Shown here in pieces: positions 9,799 to 18,952 of a DNA stretch of 18,952 nt; the stretch's first letter is position 1; every line of letters starts with the position of its first letter. Source of the stretch: Phoronis ovalis (taxonomy: Eukaryota > Phoronida > Phoronidae); NCBI GenBank assembly GCA_028565635.1, contig JAOXYB010016854.1:1-18952 (forward strand). The letters run 5' to 3'. The notes beneath the pieces were generated by a model. It was not told where the DNA came from and searched no databases. It was given only the letters and a program-made list of their open reading frames with translations. Made by a program: the position numbers and the translations under genes.

Positions 9799-9879
9799 CA
9801 CACGCGGATCGGTGTCTGGATGAGGTGACCCATACAAAAGAAACACTTTAACATTGCCACAACATCCGGGGCTCAAAAT
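9799..9879 (-). other. Coding-like exon candidate, 27 codons, unrecognised gene
   Basis: This 81-base minus-strand segment is clearly GC-richer than its flanks. It has acceptor CTTTTAG directly upstream and donor GTAACT directly downstream, and only one frame is open throughout, in phase 0 at both ends. The peptide includes two adjacent cysteines and the stretch GNVKVFLLYGSPHPDTDPR, which looks like ordered protein, but I could not assign a family. No neighbouring exon in compatible phase could be found with confidence. It may belong to an unrecognised minus-strand gene or be a fossil exon. Confidence 0.35.
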
Positions 9880-11657
9880 CTAAAAGACCTATTGAAAGAT
9901 TTAACCAACTAGCAAAACACGGAAATAAGTGTTTATGACCATACGTCAATATACTATTCTACAATATGCAATTCCTAACCAGACTGACAAAGTGTTTTTA
10001 GAGTAATTTAAAATATTCTAAAACATGTGTCCCTGGGCATGTCTAGTGACATTCTATTATGATAAACGACTTTATAAAACAAAATTATTATGCGCGAAAA
10101 TGTCAGTTTTATTGGAAGTATCATATTTTGATGTTATCCGAGTAAAGTTAAATGTCATACGTGATATATAACGATAAATTAACTTTCCCTGCCAATTTTT
10201 AGAAAAATGAGTTTGCTATGATATACAATAAAGTATGAGTCCTGGTAATTTAAATTTCTAAGAAACTTGTCATATAATGATAACAAAGAGCAAACAGACA
10301 AAGTACGTGGTTTGAAAATAACGGATGATGACATCCTTTTGCTAAATGACAATTCATGTAACACTAATACTATAACTATACAAGTAAGTGAAATATAAAC
10401 AAAGAGTTATACTGAAAAGACTAATCGTTCCATTAAAAATACTTCGTTGCCATAACAACAGAAATGAAATCATAGAAATTACAGTAAATCAGAATAATGC
10501 CTTCACAGTATGAATAGGCGCTTTTACATTTCTGAATATGTAATTTACGAAGAACCATGAAATGTACAGCTTCCGTTTTGTAGAATATTGATGGATTATT
10601 AACTAATACATATACAAGGCACTGTGTTACGGGCTGAAAAGACAGCAAGCCAGTGCTATTGCAAAATTCTAAGATACCGTCGACACAGTTAAAAAAGTTG
10701 TCATCATGAAATGCTCAGCTCATCTCACAAATTTTAAATTATATATTGTATTATTAGTTTAAACTAAAATATAAATATTTTGTAAGTTTATTACATAATT
10801 ACAATCACATTTTTTTGATAAATTAATACTGTACTTAAAAAATATCTATTTTACTACATAAATATAAATACTTTAGTACCTTAATAGTTTTTTCCTTCTA
10901 AATGCTTTACGTTGCTCACAACCCAGGTTGTACGCATAAACGGTTTTTATACTGTAAAATGAGAGTGTCAGAAGAAACCAGCCATAAAAATCGAAATTTA
11001 AACGAACTGCCACTGAGAATATGATATTCAGAACTGATTACGGATAAGTAAACATACATGTTTGATTTGGTTATGAAAATATTAAGATAAATGAAGTGCA
11101 GGCCCCACATGATATATCAGTGCTTTCAATAAATCCTATAAACGCCATAGTAACGGTATCAAACATGCAAATTTCCTGTTAAATACCGATAAAATAAATT
11201 TACAAAGTAGACTATTTCAGACATTTATTCTTTTTATTCCCAAGGTAGGTAACATATCCGTGAAAAAGAGACATAAGGTAAATTACTTTAACGGAATGAA
11301 TCCACAAACTTCGTGACATGATTTTACTTAGAATAATCAGCGCATAGTGGAAAAGTTCAGACACCTATTTTCGTTTTATTTTTATATTCCCACAGAGAAG
11401 ACAATGGATTAATTATTCTAATATAATCCATCCTACAACTCTTCATGACAGCAATTTTATACTTCAAGTAGAATTATCAATGCACACACAGTGCTCACGA
11501 ATGAAGTAATTAACTGCTAAACCAAAGTTGTGTATCTCGTTTAAATTCAGTTTTATAAATATTTTAAGGCAAAATAAATATACCTACAACTTTGCTGTCC
11601 GTGGAAAAGCTTTATAGCTATACTTGTAACGAAGGCAACCAATCTACACAACGTCCT

Positions 11658-11697
11658 GCCAGTATGATGGTATCCATGCCAGTATCAAGGTATTATA
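11658..11697 (+). repeat. Two-copy 20-base tandem repeat
   Basis: Two adjacent 20-base units begin GCCAGTAT and share GGTAT in the second half, with a few mismatches. A small local duplication with no further context. Confidence 0.6.
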
Positions 11698-12106
11698 ATA
11701 CTGTTTAATCGCGCCACCCAGAATTGTACATGTGATCACAACTTTTGCACTTTTCAGTCGCACATATATAAAAGATAAGAATTGTGTCTTTCTTTTGAAA
11801 TTTTGTTACAGACAAAGATTGTAACTTAGCCAACTTTTCATATTTTTGCAATTTGGTACAAGACATTCGATGGTAATATAATCAGTTCACATATCAGAGT
11901 GATTTAATAAAAAAAAATCGATCAAATATTAGTCTAAGTAGAATAATAATCGTGAAATCACTTGGTTTTAAAGTAAAGATCTTGGAACGCTGATGATAAT
12001 AGAAATTAGAACGGCCATCCCAGTTTTGCTATCTGCTTAGTACATAATTACATACATTTCGTTACTCGGTGCGCATTCCGGGGAATCTTCTTCTTCCGAT
12101 CCGATA

Positions 12107-14676
12107 CTTTCCGGAACAAATTAAAATTGTGTGAAATGTGCAATGAGTTTGAAACGTATGAGAAGTTACAATAACATGAGTGAAAAACATGACAGAATCT
12201 TGAATAACTTTCATATTTTTCATAATATACTGTTAAATTTTAATTAATTATTTGGTCTAATTAAGTAAGTTGCATAACTAATTGAAAGTAGTTCTTTACT
12301 TAAATTTGTTTGAAATTAGTCCAATCCAGCAAGTTGAGAAGAGACGTCTGGTGGCATTTTTAAAGTTACAAATAATAAGTGGAGCATTAATTCGACAGGT
12401 TAACCGAAAGGCTACAATTCAATTCTTAGTATATATTTAATCCCCGTACTTTAAACACGTTATTAAAGTTTCATTTTGCTAAAAACAAACAATTCTATGA
12501 CATAAATACGATTAATATGAGAGGAAAACAAACACAATATAACCTTCATACAAATTCAGTATTGCCGAGCAACATCACACATAGGGACATAGCTACTATG
12601 CATAAATTAAACTTTTCGTTTATTCTGTTATAGAAGGATTTACTGCTATAAATGGATGAAGAAAATATGTGAAGAGGAAATAATTAGAAGTATCAGCCGA
12701 TTGTAGAACAATTCGGAGTGTTATTCAGCTGGTAATGTATCAACGAGCTGAGATCGGGTTAAGCCCCCGGTTAAGCCCAATATAACATTTGTAAGGCAAT
12801 GGGTTTTACAAGACTGTTGTCTCAGGAATGATGAACAACACTCATTCGAAATCGAAGAGAAATAAAATACTGGTATTTAAAATAAAATGTTACGTCATTA
12901 AGAAACTTCTGAGAAAGTAAATTCCAAAAATGAAATAGCAATCATTATGACACAGATCCTTGAAATTACTAATAACCATTGTAATTTTCGATTTGTAACT
13001 TAACCTTTCCTATTGTGTTGATAACACAGGTCAGCAGATGATAGCATCGGAATTTAATATTTTATAAGCACCTAATAACTTTGTATTCATATTTTGTCCC
13101 GACTATTCGATCACAGCTAACAGGGCATGAAATGTTTAGCTATCTCACTTCTGCTTCATTTAATACCTTAATTAACTTACTTAATCGATTATTATAAATG
13201 AAATGGTAGTACCAGAGTACATCCCTTACAATTAGGTGAACAGGCATTTTTAATGAGATCTATTTTTGGTAATTATTTATATATTCAATTTTTTTAACCC
13301 AAGCTGTAGTGATAGTATTACTTTTTAAATACAAGTGCTTATTAAAATAACAGCAGATATTCTATCAGCCGATTACTCCGATCCTAAAATGATCTAAAAG
13401 TAATTGATGATAACATTACGTTTCGTAATAAAGCATAGTGAGAATAAATTATGCCAAACAATATTCTACCTTTAATAATATTTCGAATGAAGAAAACAAA
13501 TTGCTAAAAAGTACGTAAATAGAATATTTGGGAGAAATACAATATATATCTCAACTTTCGCGTCACATTATGATGACATGTAAAAGGTGAAAACAAAACC
13601 TTCGCAACAAAAAAATATGGTATCACAAAATAAAAGTTTTTTACCTTAAGCAGAGGTGATTTTCAAAGACTAGTAATATACAGCTACTAAATTTAGTTCT
13701 TATGTACTCGTATGTTTGAGTGTTTCTATAGACAAGTTATTTACAATGGAGACTAAATCTAAATGCTATCACTTCGATAAATCCATTGATTGCGATACGA
13801 TCTGTTTTGGGTCCCTCACAACGGAATCATCCCCTCTGGATCACGTGATACGTGATATAAGCGCGTACCAGGAAAATTTCTTGTAAACTAAAAATATGTC
13901 ATTTTAAAATCGTATTTTTCGCAAAAGGATCGAAGCTACTTTATGCTTGGCAGCTGGAGACAGCTATTGACGAAAACTATCAAAAATATTCGCAATTTTT
14001 TTAGGCAAATAAATCTCCTTGATTTTAGAAATTGTAAGATTCTCGATTTTACCTTGCGACTTCTTTCCATGGCCGATTAAAACTTGTTGACACTGATTAT
14101 CGGGTACAGCCTTGTGTAATGTTTCATTATTTGTTTTCCAATTATTCAATTAATCTGGCGTTTATTCACAGATTGTTAGCAAATGACTGTTCTTGCACGC
14201 CAAGTGACCAAATCGAGATATTTAATAAATGTTTCTAAAATAAATATCGAATTTGAAAAATATTTTTATATTAATTAAGCGTGAGAACGTCATATTTTTT
14301 AGAGAACGGTTGAAGAAATTGGTTCACATGTACTTGCATATATCGTATAATTAGTATATTCTATAAAAAAATTTCAAGACTCAGGCTTTCGAGTTAATGA
14401 TATTTTTTGCAATGTTCCGTTTTAAGTTATTTACAAATATATGAAGGGAAATGCTATCTATGTTATCAGCATAGCATTTACGTTGATCTTAAAGATGTTT
14501 GCTTTTAATTCATGATCATTTAGTTATATCGAAGCACAATTTGTGATTTAGTGGTCTGTCTACACAATACAATTGCTGGACATAGTCCAATAATTCTCTA
14601 AACTGAATTCCTACTTTAAAAACGTAATAAAAACACTAAGGGAGATATTCTTTATCATCGTATTTCGTGCTAATGT
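12107..14676. other. AT-rich intergenic DNA, no gene seen
   Basis: No recognised gene. Items noted: GGTTAAGCCC occurs twice near 12757-12779; TATCAGCCGATT occurs near 12692 and again near 13365; TCACGT and ACGTGA form a small palindrome near 13843. A 46-residue plus-strand open frame from ATG at 13746 to the stop at 13886 and a 61-codon minus-strand frame at 13964-14149 have plausible composition but no recognisable domain, and are judged chance. Confidence 0.5.
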
Positions 14677-14703
14677 TATATATATATATATATATATATA
14701 TAT
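14677..14703 (+). repeat. (TA)n microsatellite
   Basis: About thirteen uninterrupted TA units. Simple sequence that is likely to vary in length between individuals. Confidence 0.9.
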
Positions 14704-14932
14704 TTAAGGGTTACTTTTTGTTGTTTGTTTTTATATTATCATCGCATAAAAGTTAATTTAAGCGATTTTTTTTACCTGATACAATATGAACATGTAACAT
14801 GCAGTTTTGTAGTTATCATTTGAATGTTTGTGACACTCAGTATATTACACATGATAAGCACAAACGTTATTCATCTTTATATTATGCACATCACTTTTAT
14901 AAATTAAAATATCATGTATAAAAAAGTCTTAC

Positions 14933-14987
14933 CAAGTAATGCTTGTTATGTGAACTTGTCGGAGTTCCTCGCTCGATTCTTTTCACT
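14933..14987 (-). other. Candidate noncoding first exon
   Basis: The segment starts at the initiator-like TCAGTG (A at 14987), 28 bases from the first T of a TATATAAA box, and ends at a strong donor, GTAAGA (14932-14927). It contains no ATG, so it would be 5' UTR. The nearest annotated minus-strand gene is the death-domain gene, whose first coding exon seems to have an acceptor at 7388; a long leader intron would join them. This link is inference. Confidence 0.3.
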
Positions 14988-15015
14988 GAACTTTTACAAT
15001 TTAACGGTTTATATA
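14987..15015 (-). promoter_or_regulatory. Candidate TATA/initiator core promoter
   Basis: Minus-strand TATATAAA at 15015-15008 is followed 28 bases later by TCAGTG, an initiator-like element. The spacing is right for RNA polymerase II. In AT-rich DNA a TATA match alone is weak; the initiator spacing plus the strong donor 55 bases downstream make it worth listing. Confidence 0.35.
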
Positions 15016-15999
15016 GACATGGGTTACATCAGGTGAATCCATGACACTATATCACACTGCGTCATCATTACGTATTTTTCCTCCCGATAGTCAATTATGT
15101 TTACTTACCCCTTAATCGCACTTTCGATATTTACAAATGGGATAAACATTCGAAAAGGAGAATTTTAACTTTCAAAACTTTGCACAACATTGTTTTCTAA
15201 AACGCACGTGCACTGTTTGTCAGCTGTTTGTGGGCATCTTCTAACAAGATCAAATGTTTACTTTTATTATACGCCAACAAATCAGTAGCAAATACATCAT
15301 CTTTTTTTAGTTGAAAACATGCTGGTGTGATACTGGTATGTACTATTTGCACATATCTTTATGTAACACATCTAAGTGGACGAACGGCCGGTCACCTCCT
15401 ATTTGTGTACTCGTCCTATTTGCAATGGGAAATTATTTATAAATGCAGAATAAATGTTTAATTTTTAGATTATTGTCCATTTCAGCAGTTTTCAGAAAGG
15501 TTATAACCGGACTATTTATTTATCATTTGTCTGATTCAAAGTAGGAAAGAATAAATAATTTTCAACGTTTTTTTTTGCCTTTCATAAATATATGAAACCA
15601 AAGGCACTGAGACGTAAAGCGGCGTAGAGTAGAAACATTAAAATTGTTTGAATTTCGTGTTTTTCAAACATTCAAATGTGTAATAATAAATGTATTCATT
15701 ATATTCTGATAATAAATAAATTTATTACAAACTTAATCAATAACATATAATCTGTAAATTTTCCTAAAAAACTGAAATTAAAAAATATACATACATAACT
15801 GTTTAAACAGGAATAACATGAAATAGAACTATAGTACTAAAGAAATTACGTAGTAAGCCATGTAATTTTTATGTTATTGCTGCAATGAGTAAAACTGAAC
15901 AGATATAAAGTAACTCAAGAGCCCTAACTTTGAAATTTAATTAGTCCGTCTGTTAGATTATTTGTCAAAAGTGTGGTCCTTATTTTGAAGGAGTCAACT
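15016..15999. other. AT-rich intergenic DNA, no gene seen
   Basis: Mostly low-GC sequence. A GC-richer patch near 15370-15425 contains TCCTATTTG and GTCCTATTTG in close succession and may be a small repeat fragment. Short open frames there have no recognised domain. Confidence 0.5.
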
Positions 16000-16128
16000 A
16001 AATATTTTTCTAAAGTTTTTTGTTTCGAAGTGTCTCGTGACAATAAAGATGTAAATCGAGGCTAAGTATTTTTCTAAAGCTTTTTTGTATCGAAGTGTCT
16101 CGTGTTGATAAAGGTGTAAATCGGGGCT
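16000..16128 (+). repeat. Two-copy tandem duplication, about 65 bp per unit
   Basis: Units 16000-16063 and 16064-16128 share CGAAGTGTCTCGTG, TTTTTCTAAAG and GTAAATCG blocks in the same order, with scattered substitutions and a one-base indel. The divergence shows the duplication is not recent. A 74-codon minus-strand open frame across it is taken as chance. Confidence 0.85.
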
Positions 16129-17639
16129 CTGAATGGCTATACTTTGTTTTGTATTTTTGACATAAGGATTACTATTTGTTTTGTATATATCCGGCAGTAC
16201 AGTGACACATTTTTTCATCTTTAATTTATGTTATACAATTATTAAAAGCAGGTTCATTTGTCAGCAGCAGTTTTGAATGCTTAGTAGCCTAAATTTTGTC
16301 CCTGTTCTACATCTTTAATAAGTATGTATGCAGTTACAATAAACTTTTTAAAGATTTAAACGGACATAGATAGATCTAGACTAGTTCTTTGGATCCATTG
16401 ATCTGTTGAAGCATTTTAAACGACAATTTACTAACAGGCAGTCCATACACGGAGAAGAAGCTTAAAAAACATGTTTACCTTTGGTTGTCAGCAGAACAAC
16501 CATACGTTAATCATCAGCGTCACCAGCGAGATAGCAAAACATGGATCACTGCCAATATGAATATGACACACAGCGCTAATTCTATAACTAATATGGTAAA
16601 CATCATAAAGCTAGTTTTTGAAATAGACTTCAGTACGTTTCCATAATAATGATGTCACGTAGATATTCGTTTGTTACGTAACTGTGCAATGACGTTGATT
16701 TACAAAAAAAAATATCTGTAGAATTTGATAAACAATATATACGTATCTATGTAAATTTTACAGCTTTCATACTGTTTACTTCTATACTAAAAAATATACC
16801 TCAATTTATAAAAAACTGTTAGATTTTAAGGCGGGTTCCGCGAGAAAAGCTGGTAATAATGTTGCATTTTTACGAATTGTGTTATCTAAGTTTAAGGAGT
16901 GTTTGAAAAATGATCATAGTTTGAAAGTGGGTTTAAGTATTTGAAAAAAATCTTTCTTGTTTAAAGGTCAAGATATTTGGCTAATTCGGGGTGTCATTTT
17001 TTTTTCGAGTAACGCCCTGACGTATTTTTAACGGCAAGTTCAAAATTGTGTTCGTTCCGTGAAAATCACTTTTTTTGTATTTAAAAAAATCTAGAGGTAT
17101 ACTTTTTCTTATTTCTTGATATGTTTTTCTCCTTCACTTGAACCTAATTTAGATATATTTTTTTATTCTCGACTCCATGGCAAACGTAATCAGTAGTAGA
17201 ATTTATATCTCGGCCAAACATAAAGTCGCAAAAATTCTGTGCGATTAGCAGTTATTCTAAAATTAAATGTCTACACAGTAAAATAAGGATACATGTCATG
17301 CCTTTCAAATGTTATAAAAACATCCTTCAATACATGTTGTTTTCCGCAAATTTTTTTACAGTCTATACAACTCGCTATTTCGTTATTACGAAAAACGTAC
17401 ATTTTGCGCTTTTTAAAAATACTGGAGATACGCATTTTTTTATTTTTCAATATGTTGTGGGCAATCATCTTCCCTTGACATATCATAAGTTAAAAGAGTC
17501 CAAACAACGGGGCTTCATATAATTTGAGATGTTTCCTTAACATCTACTCAAGTCGTTCGGCGCCCAAGCTCTTTGCACGCCTAACGTTATACATCATCCA
17601 TTGCAATATTCATCAAATTAATATATGACATCTGCATGT
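16129..17639. other. AT-rich intergenic DNA, no gene established
   Basis: It contains an open plus-strand stretch between stops at 16410-16646 and, antisense to it, a 28-codon minus-strand frame at 16520-16606 with a hydrophobic core. Neither is recognised. From about 16810 to 17500 the sequence becomes markedly T-rich with many homopolymer runs, unlike the flanks; it may be an old unclassified repeat. Confidence 0.45.
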
Positions 17640-17657
17640 ATAAGTAGTCGGGTTGAT

Positions 17658-17716
17658 TATTAAGCCCTGAGAGCTTTCGGTCTTATCACAAGACCTTCAT
17701 CAGTCCTACTAACTGT
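17658..17716 (-). ncRNA. Hammerhead-ribozyme-like motif in Penelope-like tail
   Basis: Minus-strand CTGATGA (17703-17697) is followed by a perfect 6-bp stem GGTCTT/AAGACC with loop GTGAT, then GAAA (17678-17675). After that, GCTC and GGGC can form a short stem III. TAGTAGG and CCGACTA could pair as an interrupted stem I. Hammerheads are known in Penelope-like elements. One extra A lies between CTGATGA and stem II, and the cleavage triplet is ambiguous, so this copy may be inactive. The motif overlaps the last codons of the endonuclease frame. Confidence 0.5.
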
Positions 17717-18030
17717 GGCGGGAAGAGGTCACATGATGTTCTGACCTCAAAAGCCTGTCTGGGTAGTAGACCGTAGCCCATGTCTCGGTTGATGGCTGGT
17801 TTTCGAGTTCTGATATGAATGGCTTCTTTGATTCTTCTAGCCATGAGGGTCGGCTCTTGGTCCAGAATCTTATATTGTTCTCACTGAAAGGTGCGACCTG
17901 TATTGGAACAATGTTCTGTGACCGCTGAATTGGAGGTTGAGGCTCTGTGCTCTCTGATCCGTGTTTTAACCATCCGACCTGTCTCACCAATATACCTTTG
18001 ATTGCAATTATTACATTTGTGTTTGATATC
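17686..18030 (-). pseudogene. GIY-YIG endonuclease domain of Penelope-like element, broken
   Basis: The frame from 18030 reads about 114 residues with one internal stop. It contains a CNNC cysteine pair (residues 6-9), RYIGETGR with the YIG motif (13-15), a conserved Arg (24) and REHR (26-29), then IKEAIHIRTRKPAINRD with the likely catalytic glutamate (E69) and asparagine (N81). These are the expected order and spacing for the endonuclease at the C terminus of Penelope-like proteins, which nicks target DNA for reverse transcription. TGA at 17883-17881 interrupts the frame and the natural end is TGA at 17688-17686. With the stop and the lost N-terminal part it cannot be functional. A longer open frame over the same bases in another phase is a shadow. 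Confidence 0.8.
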
Positions 18031-18370
18031 TTTTTACTGTATCAATATAAGATCAAATGAACATTTATGCTAATAATATTTTTTTACCTCGAAAATTAAT
18101 ATCTGATAATCCGTAACATTTCGTAGACTGTTGTAAACTTTATATACATAGCCGCAATTAACAACTTTTTATGCATGCATATAAATATTGCATTATCTGC
18201 GTTTTTTTAATAATCAACTGGGAAAGTGTTGTATTGTGCCGAGAAAGTACAGTGAGGGACCAGATTAACCATCTGATGATCTGTACTATTTTACTGTGAA
18301 ACAAAACTAAGGGGAATATTTACAAGTTGTTGCATGATACTGTAAACTTTTGAACCTTTACCATTGCAAA

Positions 18371-18471
18371 AAATGAAATATCGTTCTGTGATACCAACAA
18401 GGAAACAGTATCACAACTGACAAATCTCTTTTATGGCACTAGAAATGAAATATCGTTTGTAACACCAACAA
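18371..18471 (+). repeat. Dispersed direct repeat, two copies of about 30 bp
   Basis: Copies at 18371-18400 and 18443-18471 share AAATGAAATATCGTT followed by a CCAACAA end, with small differences. They are separated by 42 bases. No known element was recognised. Confidence 0.65.
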
Positions 18472-18952
18472 CCCAACAATCTCTACTGTATATGAGATTA
18501 TTATATATAATAGTTAGAATGACGTCATCTTGTATTGTTCTTTCCATAAGTTTATTTTGAAATTTAATTTTGATTTTTTATAGTGCACTCTGTTAACTAA
18601 ATTGCCATTTCCTTTATCATAAACTTAAAAACTTAAAGTTACGTTTATTGTAAACAAATACTGTTAATATGTGTACTTTGCTTGCAAATGCTAACTCTGA
18701 CTTTTCCCGCAATGCAACTAATGGAACAGATATGCTTTTAGATACAAAAATTAAAGCCAGATCCGGATTTGATTCAAACTCCCACTTCCAACTTTATGCT
18801 AGAATGTTTGGAAAAACCAGGGAATTACAACTCGCGAAACTGTAGCCTCATATCAATGGCATGAGTGGAATACGCTAGTTAATTTTAAATTTAAATTAAA
18901 TTCTTATTTTAATTTCTTTCCTTTTCTTGTCAACCTCTAAAATAGCATTCCA
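18472..18952. other. AT-rich intergenic DNA, no gene seen
   Basis: No coding segment, RNA gene or repeat was recognised. A slightly GC-richer patch near 18755-18860 has no open frame of note. Confidence 0.5.

Larger units (their letters stand above)
8972..12106 (-). other. Region with several weak exon-like islands, no gene established
   Basis: Five short minus-strand islands have GT-AG-type borders and compatible phase: 12106-12056, 11655-11584, 10951-10880, 9589-9533 and 9061-8972. Joined, they give one open frame, but frames and borders were chosen after inspection, the islands are only 51-90 bases long, and the product resembles no family I can name with confidence. The rest of the stretch is AT-rich with no recognised RNA gene. 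The coding-like segment at 9799-9879 lies inside but does not fit this phase series. Confidence 0.15.
17640..18036 (-). mobile_element. Penelope-like retroelement, 5'-truncated 3' end
   Basis: The minus strand carries the end of a Penelope-like element: a C-terminal GIY-YIG endonuclease followed by a hammerhead-like tail. No reverse transcriptase domain is visible between 18036 and the window end, so the copy is 5'-truncated, as is common for such elements. Recognisable coding similarity stops at an in-frame TAA at 18036-18034. The 3' border is uncertain, and no target-site duplication was found. Confidence 0.75.

Noticed and set aside
11988-12006. CTGATGA then GAAA on the plus strand
   Set aside because: The bases between cannot form stem II, so it is a chance match.
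13746-13886. 46-residue plus-strand open frame
   Set aside because: Plausible composition but no domain, promoter or splice partner was seen; the length is within chance for this window.
13964-14149. 61-codon minus-strand open frame rich in Lys and Ile
   Set aside because: It begins directly after a stop with a non-ATG codon, has no recognised domain, and is of chance length.
17709-17990. 93-codon minus-strand open frame
   Set aside because: It is the wrong phase of the Penelope-like endonuclease. The frame with YIGETGR and the catalytic residues is shifted by one base.
1-18952. CRISPR arrays, bacterial operons, prophage or viral genes
   Set aside because: No regularly spaced repeats, no closely packed open frames, and no recognised viral domain. 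The sequence is intron-bearing animal DNA.

Overview
The window looks like nuclear DNA of an invertebrate animal. It is strongly AT-rich, genes are split by GT-AG introns, and there is a 5'-truncated Penelope-like retroelement. A lophotrochozoan, perhaps a bivalve mollusc, would fit, but no feature fixes the species, so this is an inference. Nothing bacterial or viral was recognised.

Left part (about 780-7390, minus strand): one complete eight-exon gene can be rebuilt. All seven introns have GT-AG ends and the reading phase agrees across every junction. The predicted protein has 744 residues: a short basic N-terminal leader, a ZU5 domain, a second ZU5-like unit, a UPA-like region, an acidic linker and a C-terminal death domain. 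It has no leucine-rich, ankyrin, Ig or thrombospondin repeats, no signal peptide and no membrane segment. By elimination among ZU5/death-domain families it is most like DTHD1 (death domain-containing protein 1). A stop codon in frame just upstream of the first ATG supports the chosen start, and a polyadenylation signal lies about 200 bases past the stop. The introns carry old repeat debris: a tRNA-Leu(CAA)-like SINE head, a hammerhead-like retroelement tail, and microsatellites.

Middle part (about 7390-15020): no gene is recognised by homology. Several short, GC-richer islands have minus-strand splice signals. Two lie downstream of TATA boxes on the minus strand (TATA at 15008-15015 with a well-placed initiator, and at 8509-8514). 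They may be 5' noncoding exons of the death-domain gene or parts of an unrecognised gene. The best coding-like island is 9799-9879. All of these are low-confidence calls.

Right part (about 15020-18952): mostly AT-rich noncoding DNA with a two-copy tandem duplication (16000-16128), a minus-strand Penelope-like fragment (about 17640-18036) holding a degenerate GIY-YIG endonuclease and a hammerhead-like tail, and a short direct repeat near 18371-18471. The genes do not form an operon or defence-type system.
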